A DNA stretch of 64,000 nucleotides, taken from the NCBI GenBank assembly GCA_047967505.1, contig CM106540.1, one strand, 5' to 3'. Shown piece by piece: positions 12,092 to 28,562 of this stretch. Below the pieces are notes generated by a model. That model saw only the letters and a list, made by a program, of their open reading frames with translations, did not search any database and was not told the origin of the DNA. The translations under genes and the position numbers were made by a program. The first letter of the stretch is position 1. The number at the start of each line of letters is the position of its first letter. The DNA comes from Dipteris shenzhenensis (taxonomy: Eukaryota; Polypodiophyta; Polypodiopsida; Gleicheniales).

Positions 12092-13130
12092 TGTTCACTC
12101 TGTGGCAACAAGGGACAAAATTACAATGTAGAGTAATGAAGATGAGATCATTGTGTGTGTAGAGTAGTAGCAAAGTTCCTCTTGTAATATCTTGGTCCTC
12201 AAAGATGGTATGATGAATATTAAAGGATGAGGATAGCCAAAATCCTCTCTAGAAAATCTCTGATTAGACTTGCAAAATCAAGCTTTAGAGAGATAAATAC
12301 TAAAACTAGAGAGAGAAAGACTAAAAGCCTACACTTTTTGAGGTCCCCCCACTTTGTGGAGGGACTCATGAGGTTCCCCAACTTTGTGTAGAGACCCAAA
12401 AGCTACCCCCACTTTGTGGAGGGACTCATGAGGCTCCCCCACTTTGTGTAGAGACACAAGAGGTCCCCCCAAAAAGTAGAGGCACTCTTGTCCAAAAGGT
12501 CCCCTATAAAAGACGTCCCACACTGGAGCTACCTCCGGATTGTGTAAAGACCAACATGTATAAATCTATCTCAATGGAATGAAGCTCCCACTCTTTGGGG
12601 TTCAGTGTTCAAGCTCACTATTGTGTTCATGTGATTGATCTCCCTTGGGTCCATGCTCCCTCAACACTATTATGTGATAGCATGCTCTAACCTTGCAATT
12701 TTCCATCCTCCCCCATTGTTCTGCTCCTCCTCCTCTCTCTTCCTCCTCTTGATCCTCCTCCTCCTCCTCCTCCTCCTCCTCCTCCCTCCCTTGATCCTTG
12801 CAACCCCTTATCTCTTGAAGTTGCAAAGGAGACTAGCTCTCCACTCCTCAACCTAGACTCCTCATGAACCCTAAAACCCTCTCTGAATCATGGAAATCCT
12901 AGCTAGCTCTCTCAACCTTATCCACCTCTGAATTCCCGTGGAGGCAACAACCTCCACCCATGATTGTGATCCAGCACTCTTTCTCACCTACGCAAGTACG
13001 AGACCTACTTTCCATGTTTCAGCCTACATCTCTCACTAGAATACAACTCGAGGACCTATGCTACACTTGTGAACACCTATGCTACAATGAGCAATGACAT
13101 GACTATAGGTGACTAGCACCCTTGATACCT
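12092..13130 (+). repeat. 3' LTR of the gag-only element
   Basis: The start is fixed by the adjoining polypurine tract and TGTTCACTCTGTGGC. U3 contains a 30-bp repeat array (12330-12525), then the TATA box ATGTATAAATCTATC (about 12557) and a CTCC-rich stretch. The end is estimated from alignment with the inverted copy at 21570-23047. That alignment extends through 'ACACCTATGCTACAATGAGC' to about 13130. Confidence 0.65.
12330..12525 (+). promoter_or_regulatory. 30-bp repeat array upstream of LTR TATA box
   Basis: About six units of roughly 30 bp, each built on CCCCCACTTTGTG-GAGGGACTCATGAGG or its variant ACTTTGTGTAGAGACCCAAGAGG, sit immediately upstream of the LTR TATA box. Tandem U3 repeats commonly act as enhancers in LTR elements; that role is inferred here. 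Confidence 0.55.
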
Positions 13131-13849
13131 GGACTTGGGAGAGATAGTGACCACAACTAGGGACAAGGACTTAACAAAAACCTTATAACATGTGTTTAGA
13201 ATTGTTAATGGTCTCCAATTTTTCAGCTTTGCTTTTGCTCCCCCCTTTGGAAGTAAGCTTTATCATCCTTGTGTTGATCCTGGGATCTAGGAAGCCTTCC
13301 TCTAAGGATTCTTTTCAAAGCATCAAAAGATAAGTTCCACATTGTCTCAGAACACCTCATAAATTTCATTTGGGAGGCTATCCTGTCTTGGAGTTTTCCC
13401 TCTTGCCATGTTTTCAATGGCTTCTTTGAACTCCTTAAAAGATAAGTCTCTACTTAAATACTGTAATAAAAAATAGACACCACTCTAGGTCTAGTATCAC
13501 TACCTATATCTCTAGCATGAATATTTTCTGTTGTTTCCACCTCTAAGATCTACTAAGAATGAAGTGTTACTACCTATAAGATGACCAAATTACCCGTAAC
13601 CATGTTGTTATCTATTACCAATCTATCAAGTCTTCTTGAGCATGTTTTTCCCCAAACATTTTGAACATTCACCAACTCCTTCTGATGAATGCAAGTTCTC
13701 TAGGACCTTTGAGAGCTCCCAAGTGGAAAAAGTACCCCATGCTGTCAGCCATATGTAATCCTGAACCTTGCAAAGCCAAAGGCAGTCTAGGGGCAAATGA
13801 GAATTCAGATTCTACTCCATTTGGTCAAACTCAATCGCTAAAATATATG
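13131..13849. other. unassigned stretch
   Basis: No gene is recognised between the LTR and the L1 relic. There are only short open frames without family motifs. Confidence 0.3.
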
Positions 13850-14830
13850 CCCTGCTTTGGCTAATAATGCACAAAGTTGTGTGGACCAACAGTAGAGGGC
13901 TGAGAATTGGAAAGGGAAATGGCAAATGCATAAGATGCCCCTCTTTAGAGGAAAATGTCTTCCACCACTTTGTTGCCTGCCCTACTGCTAGAAAAGTTTG
14001 GAAAATAGTATAATTTGAAACAGGAGAGCTAATAAATTGGAAAGCCATTCTGTAAGGGGACTCTTCAAAGACAAAGTAGGAGATATGGGCACCCATCAGA
14101 GCACATGCATTGTGGTTTATTTGGATAACTAGCAACAATTTCCAGTTTAACCAAATTGAGTTACATGTTGACATACTTTTTCTCAATTGGATGCATAGGA
14201 CCAAAGGAAAATTACAGAGATGATAAATCAGTTCAGATCTGATGCTGCCCTCTTTAATGTTGATCTTCAAGACCATGTACAAAGATGCTTTGGGATGGAC
14301 AACACTACTCCCTTTGAAATTCCTTCTAAATTTACTTGTTCTCTTAAGTAGGCCCAACCTCCAACTGTGAAGAAAGAACCGGTTTCACCCAGTGAAGCTC
14401 ATGCTGCTGCCTCTGATGACTCTGAAAATACTGGTGATTCATATGACAAGGACTTCAGCTACTCTGACTACTTTACTGATGATGGCACAGATGATACAGA
14501 TGACTTATATGTACCCCTCCTTTAAGTTTGCTGTTTGTGCTGGGACAAACTTAGAAGCTTTGAAGCTCATGAGTATCTGACAGAAATGTTTTGCTAAAGA
14601 AACTTTTCCCTCACCCCTTTCCCTGCCCACCAATCTCATATGTATATTTGAACTTTTTGTCCTTCAACCTGTACCTTTTTTCTCAGGTTCTCTTTGCATT
14701 CTGTAAGCTTGACCTAGCCCTATTCAAAAAATTCAGCCATCGCTATGGCCTTGATGTGCTCCTCTAGCTATTGTTTTCTCTTTATTCTGGATAAGGAAAC
14801 TCTTTTCCTAATTTCTTTAAGAAAAATTTT
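13850..14830 (+). pseudogene. plant L1 C-terminal (zf-RVT) relic
   Basis: Plus-strand translation gives 'KCIRCPSLEENVFHHFVACP' followed by 'TARKVWKI' at about 13910-14010. This is the CxxC...HxxxxC finger that closes plant L1 ORF2. It continues with 'AHALWFIWITSNN', the downstream W.IW..RN motif, then an acidic tail and a 3' untranslated-like stretch ending near 14830. Stops interrupt it. The RT part is missing. Confidence 0.65.
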
Positions 14831-14984
14831 AGTCCTTTCTATCTATTTGACCACTTATCAAAGACACTAATAGCCCCCCCAAAAGCCACATGTCAAATTC
14901 TCAAAATCTTATTCTGCACATGAGGAAGTTGGAAGAAGAAAGGATTGGCCTTGAACTAGGATTTGACTTTTCTACCCACCCCTC

Positions 14985-17600
14985 ATAACTAGGTTGTGGT
15001 CTGATAATGGCAAGGAAGAGTAAGAACTGTAGTTGCATAAAAGAGACCCTTCCAACACCAATTTAGACATGTAAAGCCTATCCATCCGAGCTCTTCTATG
15101 ATTAATGCCAATATGAACTGTAGTTGCATAGAAGAGACCCTTCCAACACCAGTTTAGACATGTAAACCCTATCCATCCAAGCTCTTCTATGATTAATGCC
15201 AATATGATTGTTGCTCCAAGTGAATGAGGTATTCTCTGGTACATCTATGAGCTTGCTTCACAGCTTCATTAAGCTCCTGTGAGGATAAAGGTTCATTTCC
15301 CCTAATGACACTTCCCAAATCTTTCCATCTATCATTGCGGCTCCCTACCATATTAAAGTTCCCCTTACAATAGTGTCTTCCCCAAAAGCTCAATTATTCC
15401 AAAGACGATTTCTATCACTAATTGAATGAGGGTCATAGATGGAAAAGATGTTTCTCATGCTGAAATTCTACTCCTATTCCAAAACTTCTCAAAGTAGGAG
15501 GGTCCTACTAACACAATCTCCCAAGTGTTCAACCACTCCCAAAATTGCTAAAATTCTACTCCTATTCCAAAACTCCTCAAAGTAGGAGGGGTCCTACTAA
15601 CACAATCTTCCAAGTGTTCAACCACTCCCAAAGTTGCACACCCTCTGCCCTTGTCATGCTTTGTGATGGACCATTCTCTCTTATTGCCAATCTATTGTAA
15701 CTGTCACCTAAGTTGTTCTCCTCCTACCTTTACCTCTTGTAAAGCAAGAATCTCTAGCCTAACATCCATTCTTCTCAACCATATTGTGAAAATGGATGGT
15801 TTCAAGTTGTTCGTTAAACCATGCACATATTATGAGAAAAATGAAAATGTCATGTGAAGTGTGTTGCATATTTATTGAGTGTTTTTCTTTCTCTTGTTTT
15901 TGAGTTGTATTGGGCTTTGATGGGGAGAAACAAAATCCCCCTAGGCATTCTTCTTTCTCCCTAAACTCTAAATTTGTGGTCTCTTTCAGGCCTATCTTGG
16001 ACATACCCATTTTGTCTTGTTGATGCTTCTTCTCTATTTGGGCAGCAATTCTCTTCCTTTGATAACTGCAAAGGAAGGGCCCTCATTTCCAAGTTTGTCT
16101 TGTTAGCTTTTAGAAGCCATTCTTTGAAGTTTTGAGTATTAGGCACAAACTCCTCTACTCCTTTGTCATCTAAGCTATCTGAGTCCATGTTCTCATCTTT
16201 GAGTATCTCAAATGTATTGCATTTCTCAACTATCTTCCCTTTATCTTTTGACTCTTTGTTTGAGGTCTAAGTCCCTTCTTTGGTTGTTCTTCTTGTTTCC
16301 CTTGTGCCACATTCCTGGGTCTTTCTCTAGATAGGTAATTCTTGCCCATAGAGGAAATGGGAGTTTGAAATGTTCTTGTAAGAAAATTTCTAGCCCAACT
16401 CACACCCATCTCTGTAAATCATGCACATGGCACTTGGTGGTCTATTGTAAGGTTTATTAAGACATAAGCCTAGAGTTTCCCCCATGATTAATGAAGTTTT
16501 GGGCCTCTACCCAAAAATTGGTCTAGAGGCATACACAAGGTCTTAATCTATGGGAAAAGAGATAATGGAAGATTTGGAAATTTCACCCTCCAGATGGGGG
16601 CGTTCGATAAAGGAGGCATATATGGATTAAAGGAAGGATCTTGCATTTGGACTAAGAGACGTTGGTTTCTTATGGTCCAAGTTCCATTCTTAACAATACA
16701 ACTAGCTATCTCTGGCTTTTCAATTTAGGAAACAACAAACTCCTTCGTAAGAAGTGAATTCGTGACGTTCATACCTTTCCTAGACCACATCTTACACACC
16801 CATCCTTCCAAAAAAGCCATAGGGGGAGATCCATGCACATAACCAATAATCATGCCTAAACTTAGCCATTCGATGGTTTCATTCAAAATCAATTATGGAC
16901 TTTAAAACACGGGAGCTTACTTTAAAGATGCCCCCCATTTGGTTGAATAAGTTCTTGGCCTACTTTATTAGGTCCCAACTCTAGGTCCCGACTCTTCGTG
17001 AACATTCAGAATCGTTTTAAACGTTGGAAGATCTTTCATGCATGGACACTGAGCACTTCCTAGGACACTTGTTTTGGGACCAAGGGCTTTAAAGAAACTC
17101 TGGTGTCCTCCTTGAATGGCTTTGGTATAAGAAGATTTATTTGGCACTTTGCGCATGGGATTGTTCCTTACCCCACCCATTTTTGGCAAGTGCACATCTT
17201 TTCTAGTAGGCTTCTAATGGATTTTGGAGCTTTGTTGGTGCTTTGGCTATGTTTGTTGTCATTTCCTTGCACCTTCGTATTCTTATTGAATTTTGACAAA
17301 AATCGTCTAATAGTGTTAGCTTCTTTGGAACTATTTCTTAAGACTCTTTCTTCAATTGGAGAGTGAAGCTGGGGAAGGAGACAAAATGACCAAGGAATGT
17401 CATTTTCCTCTTCTTGCCATTCATGCATCTTAACATCAGATCCATCTGTAGATGGACCTCTTGTATGCATTATAGGAGCTTTACATCCTTTAGTTAGATT
17501 CACATCCACCACCCTTTCACTTTTAGTCTTGTCGAGTTTGGTGACCACTATGGTGGCTCCTCCATGGTGAGAGGAATCTATCTTTTTGAAAGTGCTTCTT
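14985..17600 (-). pseudogene. plant L1 relic: ORF1 and endonuclease
   Basis: On the minus strand, 16880-16330 translates to a DUF4283-type ORF1 core: 'GYVHGSPPMAFLEGWV', 'FVVS.IEKPEIASCIVKNG', 'MPPLSNAPIWRVKFPNLPL'. Downstream, 15780-14985 carries the APE endonuclease: 'LALQEVKVGGEQL', 'GNFNMVGSRNDRWKDLGSV', 'RMDRLYMSKLVLEG' and 'LPLSDHNLV'. This is ORF1 then ORF2 in the normal plant L1 order. Many stops are present. The element is truncated after the endonuclease, and the opposed L1 relic at 13850 lies just beyond. Confidence 0.65.
15024..15639 (-). repeat. two short tandem duplications in the L1 endonuclease
   Basis: A 91-bp unit occurs twice (15024-15114 and 15115-15205), and a separate 88-bp unit occurs twice (15463-15550 and 15551-15639). 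Copies differ by a few bases. Both lie within the relic endonuclease. Confidence 0.85.
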
Positions 17601-20109
17601 AATCTAGTAAATGAAATATATGTGTAGGCATTTGGGAGTTATTATCACTTGGAATTTAAGTCACACTTCAAAACAATAGTCCATGATCGCATGTGATCAT
17701 TTCTATTCTGACTTAGTACATCTCCAAAGACACCAATACCATATAAATTATATAACTAAGAGCATATATCCTTTTGTTCAAAAAATAATGATTGTTACAT
17801 TTGGACAAAGAATCCATAGCCAATGTACACGTAGGCTTCTATGTAAAAAACCATATTCTCATTTTCAACGGTCATCTAAAGAACATTTTTGTCATCTCCA
17901 ATGGTCTCCTCACAAAATTTCATTGAATGTAAAAATAACTAATAGGAATGACAATTTGAGATCATGCATAACTACTTTGAAATGCTATTTAAATTTTTAA
18001 CTCTTTTTACTTTAATACATTGAATATTACCACTTGAGTATATACCTCTATTTATGTTCTATTAACACCACATTAATTAACGTCAAAAGAACTAGAAAAC
18101 AACTTTAAATTACAATCTTCTTTGCACCTTTATCATCAAATACTTTTTTGCAGAGGTTGATGAAGCTTTTGCATATGAATCTTTGTCTTTATTGTGTACA
18201 ATCCATGTGCCTCTCTCTTAATATCAATATGGTGTGTGTATCCAAGTCTCTCCATAACACACCCCTCCTACTCTCTTAGTCTCAATTTCCCACCTCTTAG
18301 TACACACATAGACATACATGCTAGAGTGGACAAATGAAGTGCCATAATGCAAAAATGAGAAATGTAAATGATACATACAAGGTGAAGGAAAGCAAGCTCA
18401 ATTTGTAGGATTCAAGTTAATATCTTAGCCATATACACCTGCTAAAATCTCACTTTGAGTCATTTTTTTCTATTTAAAAAACCCAACAATGTGACCCTTC
18501 AAATGCTACTCTTTCTTTGCTATATCCTTCCTTGAAACCTTGATTTGGACCTATTGTAGAAGATTGCATTGTAATCCAAGACATTAGCCTAAATTTTTTG
18601 AGAAATTCTGACATCATTGCCATCGTTCAGAATTACATACACAAGATGGAAGTGATAGCTTTGGTCTAGGACAAATAGAGTACTTCATCATTGTAGAAAG
18701 TATGGAACAAGCAAGGAGGCAGAGATTCAGAGAAGGAAGAGAAGGCAAAGAGAGGGTAGAGAGAAGGTTGAGAGGAGGGAGAGGTTGTGAGGAAGGTCAT
18801 GATTGAATGCGAATAGTTTGGGAGGATGCTTGAGAGATGTTTGGGGGACTGGGGACACTTTTGGAAAATGCCGATTTTTTTGGTGGGAAAAAAATCCTCG
18901 AGATGTAAGGGCCACCAAGAGAGGACTTGGAAGGTAGGAGAAACCAATCAAAAGTCAAGGGGTTGAGTAAATGCCCCAGGTGGTGGTGGGGGAAAGAGGG
19001 AGGCAAGTGGGAGATAGTGGGGACCAAGAGGGGTCTCTTCACCAATGGGAGGATAATATGAAATCCTCCATTCTTTTAATTTCCACGCCTTTGCATTAGC
19101 TAGTTTGCCAATCAAAATATTAACGACTAATGCAAGAGACCCTTTTTTAGTCTAAAATTCACCTAGTGGCCTTGACTCTTCAACTCCAAGAGACCCAAGG
19201 CATCCTAAACACTTTGGAATCCAAGGAAAAGGGTCAAAGTGTAGTCGCAAACAATCAAAAATTTTGACCTAGCCCAAGCTACATGGGCATAGCTGTACAA
19301 ATTTCTACTATCATTGTAGAGCTTAACATTAGTTTGGTAGCACACAGAACATAAAAGTGTCCTTTTGATGTTTTGGCAAAAAACTCACAATTTGATGTAG
19401 ATGTGCTTTTTGATGATTCCCTCTCCTGAGCTTAAGGTAGAATCATAGTACTATTTCTTCAAAATAGAAGGAGCATAAAAAATCATCACATGTGATTACA
19501 AAATGCTCACAAATGTATGGTAACATAGCTTTTTACTCAGGCAGTATTCAATTTTGAAACTTTGTCTAGCATGCTTGAGAATAAAAATGATTTCAATGAG
19601 CTAGTGTTTTTACAAAATGTTTATAAGTATATCAAACACCTACAGGTGATAAAAGTTTGTTAAAAAATAATATTGACAAGATTGATTTAGCAAAGAACAA
19701 GAGCGCTTAGCCTAATGCATTGTATTATAAGTCGTATTTCATAAATAAGCATCTTCATATACTACACATAATAGCCACAAAGTGTCATATCTTAACAATA
19801 CTAAAATTCTATCATAGGGAAAAGTCACCACAATAAAGGCTACAATTAAAAGAGATTAAGTTCTCTTAATCTCAAATATTAAAACACGTTGTGCATAAAA
19901 TCTTACTTTTATAGTTCTGCATAATCCCATATACAAGTGTTCTACTTATAAGTTTTTAAAATTGGTATCACTCCTTCAAAATTAGAGGTACTCTATAATT
20001 TATATTTAGACATTTAAAGGTTCTTGTAATATCACTTAACGCTTGTTTCTTGAAAATAGCATAGATTACAACATAATGAATAATCAAAATAAGGTTTGAA
20101 TTTTGAGTT
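17601..20109. other. unassigned AT-rich stretch
   Basis: No coding region or element is recognised. Purine-rich short runs occur on the plus strand near 18700-19040. Confidence 0.35.
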
Positions 20110-21560
20110 CTACATGATATTAGGTCCCCTAAAAGCTCATGCTACTTCAACATGAGAATCTACAAGCCAAATACAAGACAAAGAAGACATGTCAATCATA
20201 TCAACATGCAAATCTACTACCATGATATTCAATACTCTCAACATCATGTACACAATATTGTGTCACATTTATGACTTTCAACTCACTTTTGTGCAATCCA
20301 CAAGAAAGAGGAACTTTGGAACCACTCAATAACTAGGCAAGGACTACTTTGACAACTATAATTACATCAAAGGGACGTTTTATCAACTTTGGGCCAATCA
20401 ATCTTGACAATCACAAAACTCCACAGAAAAAACAACAATGTAAAAGCTTTCCATTCAAAGTATCAGATATCCAAGGATGGGTAATCAGATCGGTCTAGGG
20501 GAGTTGTTAACCCTATGGCAACAAGAGTCAAATCACAGTCTAATGCAACCAATATGAAATCATTATGCGTGTAGCATAGCAGTAAAGTTTTTCTTGTAAT
20601 ATCTTGAGCTTGAGTGTAAAGTTGGTGAATCTAAGAGGATAGGATAGCCAAAGTACTCCCTAGAAGAGATCTAAGCATACTTGAAAAATCATGATTTAGA
20701 GAGGGGAGCTCCATACATGTGCGTTGGAGAGAGAAAATCCATACACTTTGTGTCTGACAGAGAAACTCCATACATTTGCATCGGAGAGAGAAACTCCATA
20801 CATTTATCTTGGAGAGAGAAACTCCATACACTTTGTGCCGGAGAGAGAAATCCTTACAAGAGAGAAAAGTCCTTACAAGAGAAAGAACTGCTTACACGAG
20901 AGAGAAATCCTTACAAGAGAGAGAAATCCTTACAAAGAGAGAGAAAGTACTTACACTTTGTAAAGGGATGGAAACCAAAAACATGTATAAATATCTCTCA
21001 ATGCAAAGAAGCTCACACCCTTTGGATTTAGGTACATGCTCCCTCAATAGTATCAACATGTGATAGTATGCTCTAATATTATAATCTCTTATCCTACTCC
21101 TTTCTTCTCCCTCCTCCTCCCTTCTCTCCTTTCCTCCTCCTCTCCTCCTTCTCCCTCCTCTCACCCTTTTTCACTCCTCCTCAATCCTAAACCCCACGAA
21201 TACGTGAAGGAGGCTAGCTCTCCACACTTCAACCTTATGACTCTTTCTGAACCATGAACTCTTTCTAAATTCTGGACCCCTAGTTAACTTTCTCAACCCT
21301 TTTTCATCCCTCCTCAATCCTAAATCCCATGAATACATGAAGGAGGCTAGGTATCCACATGTCAATCTTGTGACTCTTTCTGAACCATGAACTCTTTCTA
21401 AACTCTAGACCGCTAGTTAGCTTTCTCAACCCTACTTTCTTCTAAACCTTGCAACTCCTTCCTAAACCCTTGAATGCCTATGGAGGTGAGAACCTCCCTT
21501 ATTCTTTGTGATCATTGCTTCTTTCTCACACCTAAGCACACACTAGAACTAGTTCTCTTA
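20110..21560 (+). mobile_element. second copy: internal 3' end plus LTR
   Basis: Internal sequence from 20110 resembles 11760-12091, followed by the polypurine tract GGTCTAGGGGAG and an LTR starting TGTTAACCC at 20505. The LTR carries a 28-30-bp repeat array at 20720-20960 (core CCATACACTTTGTG and GAGAGAAACT). Next come a TATA box (ATGTATAAATATCTCTCAATG, about 20982-21002), a CTCC-rich stretch and the downstream R/U5-like region. It breaks off at about 21560 against the inverted copy. Confidence 0.65.
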
Positions 21561-21689
21561 TCTCCAAGCTCGAGTGTGCTGGTCACCTACAGTTATGTCA
21601 TTGCTCGTTGTAGCATAGGTGTTAACAAAAGAAGCATACGTCCTCGGGTCGTATTCCAGTGAGCGGTGTAGGCTAAAGCATAGAAAGTA

Positions 21690-23047
21690 GTTCCAGTGTG
21701 TGCTTAGGTGATAAAGTAGCGATGATAGAAAAGAATGAGATTTGAAACTTTTATGCAAAGAAGTTTCAAGTTTCACCAAGATTTGCACTTTTTACTTTAA
21801 AATTCAAAAGAATATATGTATAAGTGTACTACATTATATCAATATTGTAAAACTAAAAAAATAAGCTCGATAAACTTTTGCTAAGATTTTATACTAATCT
21901 ATAAGCATGGATTTGATAAAACATCCATGGTGCCAATCTCTAGAATGTTTCTTATCGCACGCAAGGTTTTCATGAAAATCATTAGAAAATTTTAGAAAAA
22001 TAATTTCATGTAAAATTTTATCTAGATCTGTTCCCCACAAGGTTTTTGGAGGTTCGCGTGGAATTGTGGAGAATGGCACTAGTGCCATTCTTCACAAACC
22101 CACATGGAGAATGGCACTTAGGAAAGAGTTGCGGGGTGTATAGGAGGGTAGGGTTGAGAGAGCTAACTAGGGGTTCCATAGTTTAGAGAAAAACGTTCAA
22201 GACTAAGAAAGAGTTGCGAGACGACGGGGTTGAGGTGTGGAGAGCTAGCCTCCTTCACATATTCATGGAGTTTAGAATTGAGGAGGGGTGAACAAGGGCA
22301 AGGAGGAGTAGGAGAAGGGAGGAGGAGGAGGAGAAGGGAGGATGAGGAGGAGAAGGAAGGAGGCGAGGTGTTGCAAAGTTAGAGCATGCTAATACACGTT
22401 GATGGTGTTGAGGGAGAATGGACCCAAGGGGATCAAGCACATGAAGACCAAAGTGAAATGAACACTGAACCCTAATGAGTGTTAGATTCTTTGCATTGAG
22501 AGATATTTATACATGTTTCTGGTTTCCATATTTACACAAAGTATAAGTAGTTTCTCTCTCTTTGCAAGGATTCTTCTCTATTGTAAGAATTTCTCTCTTG
22601 TAAGGACTTCTCTCTCTTGTAACAATTTCTCTCTTGTAAGGACTTCTCTCTCTTGTAATAATTTCTCTCTCTTGTAAGCACTTCTCCCTCTTATAACGAC
22701 TTATCTCTCTTTAAAGAATTTCTCCCTCTAACACACTGTATGGAGTTTCTCTCTTCAACACACAATGTATGGAGTTTCTCTCTTTGACACAAAGTGTATG
22801 GAGTTTCTCTCTCAGACACAAATGTATGGAGTTTCTCTTCAAGGCAAAGTGTATGGAGTTTCTTTCTCCAACGGAAATGTAAGGAGTTCTTGTATCTAGA
22901 TCATGATCTTGCAACTATTTCTAAATCTTTTCTAGATAGTACTTTGGCCATCCCTATCATATTCAAAGTCAAGATATTATAAGTAAAACTTTGCCGCGCT
23001 ATGCTCCACACACAATGATTTCATATTGACTGCATTACACTATGCTG
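21690..23047 (-). repeat. inverted LTR of the same family
   Basis: Read on the minus strand this matches 20530-21560: the GTGTGTGGAGCATAGC block (about 22990), a repeat array (22560-22880), the TATA box ATGTATAAATATCTC (about 22500) and the CTCC-rich region (22290-22360). The downstream end runs through to about 21570 and meets the plus-strand LTR. Confidence 0.65.
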
Positions 23048-23231
23048 CCCCATTCATCTACATCACCAAGATTCTTAAGCACCGTGAACTACCTTGTAGA
23101 ATAGTTGGCTGCACAATAGTCTCATATCCCCTCTATGGAGGAAGGAGCTTTGTACCTTCTCTATTGGGTCCCATGGGCCATCTCCGGCCCCTCAAGGATG
23201 ATAATATTCTTCTTCTTCTTCTTCTTCTTCT

Positions 23232-23270
<39 letters not shown>
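23048..23270 (+). mobile_element. 3' end fragment of the (TTTC)n LINE family
   Basis: Bases 23165-23207 (GTCCCATGGGCCATCTCCGG, then CCCCTCAAGGATGATAATATTC) match the 3' end of the LINE at 37272 read on the other strand (GTCCCATGGGCCCATTTTGG, then CCTCTAGTGGACAATAATAC). A (TTC)9(TC)14-like tail follows. The hairpin GGGCC-AUCUCC-GGCCC is intact. Only about 160 bp of element precede the tail, so it is a strongly 5'-truncated copy or a related SINE. Confidence 0.6.
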
Positions 23271-27905
<4,635 letters not shown>

Positions 27906-28029
27906 CCTCATCATGCATATGTGTGCCAAACCAATGGATCTATGATGGGAATGAAGGCTTCCCCTCCAATAAGAGCCCCCAACCCATAGTAAGGTACAAC
28001 AAAGGTATAAGATAGCTTGATATAGAATA

Positions 28030-28562
28030 CAGAGGAAGTTATCTAAGATTGCATGGATACAACTATATATAGGAGATTATGAGACTAGGACATCCACAAA
28101 AGGATATGCATTTTTCCTTGGTCAAGCCACCATATCATGATTTTTAAACAAATAACCGGCAGTTTCTTTGTCTTCAATAGAAGCGAAGTATAGAGAACCC
28201 ACAACAGGTGCATGTGAGGCAATATGGCTTCGAAGACTTGTCTGAAATAGATTACTTTGATAACCCAAAGGCAACAATATACTATGATTAATTGTATAAC
28301 AATATACTATGATAACCAATTGACTCAAGCCTTAGCCAAGAATCTAGTATATCAATTAAGGACAAAGCACATTGATGTTAGACATCACTTAATCAGAGAG
28401 AAAGAATGTTACTTGGTGACATCATATTATGACAACAGAGAGAAGGGTACAAATACATTTACCAAACAAATCGAGAAAGAGATGTTCAAGTCCTTCATCC
28501 CCATAATCATCATCTTGAGGGAAGGCCTACTTTTGATCTTGAAAAAAGGTGTTGAGGATTAA
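28030..28562 (+). pseudogene. copia RNase H relic and start of its LTR
   Basis: Plus-strand translation gives 'GDYETRTSTKGYAFFLGQAT', 'AVSLSSIEAKYREPTTGACE' followed by 'AIWLRRLV', and 'AKNLVYQLRTKHIDVRHHLI' through 'TFTKQI'. This is the standard Ty1/copia RNase H C-terminus, with stops. A purine tract (GAAAAAAGG) at 28541 is followed by TGTTGAGGATTAATC, a likely LTR start at 28550. The LTR end is not determined. Confidence 0.7.

Larger units (their letters stand above)
8675..13130 (+). mobile_element. gag-only (LARD-like) LTR element, 3' part
   Basis: A gag relic is followed by about 2.9 kb of non-coding, A-rich internal sequence. Then come a polypurine tract (GGTCTGGGGGAG, 12080-12091) and an LTR starting TGTTCACTCTG at 12092. 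The last 300 internal bases resemble 20110-20504, upstream of the second copy. Absence of pol in both copies suggests a non-autonomous family. The 5' LTR was not recognised. Confidence 0.55.

Noticed and set aside
12330-12525. Regular 30-bp repeats as a possible CRISPR-like array
   Set aside because: Units are contiguous without unique spacers, lie in an LTR, and the sequence is plant nuclear DNA.
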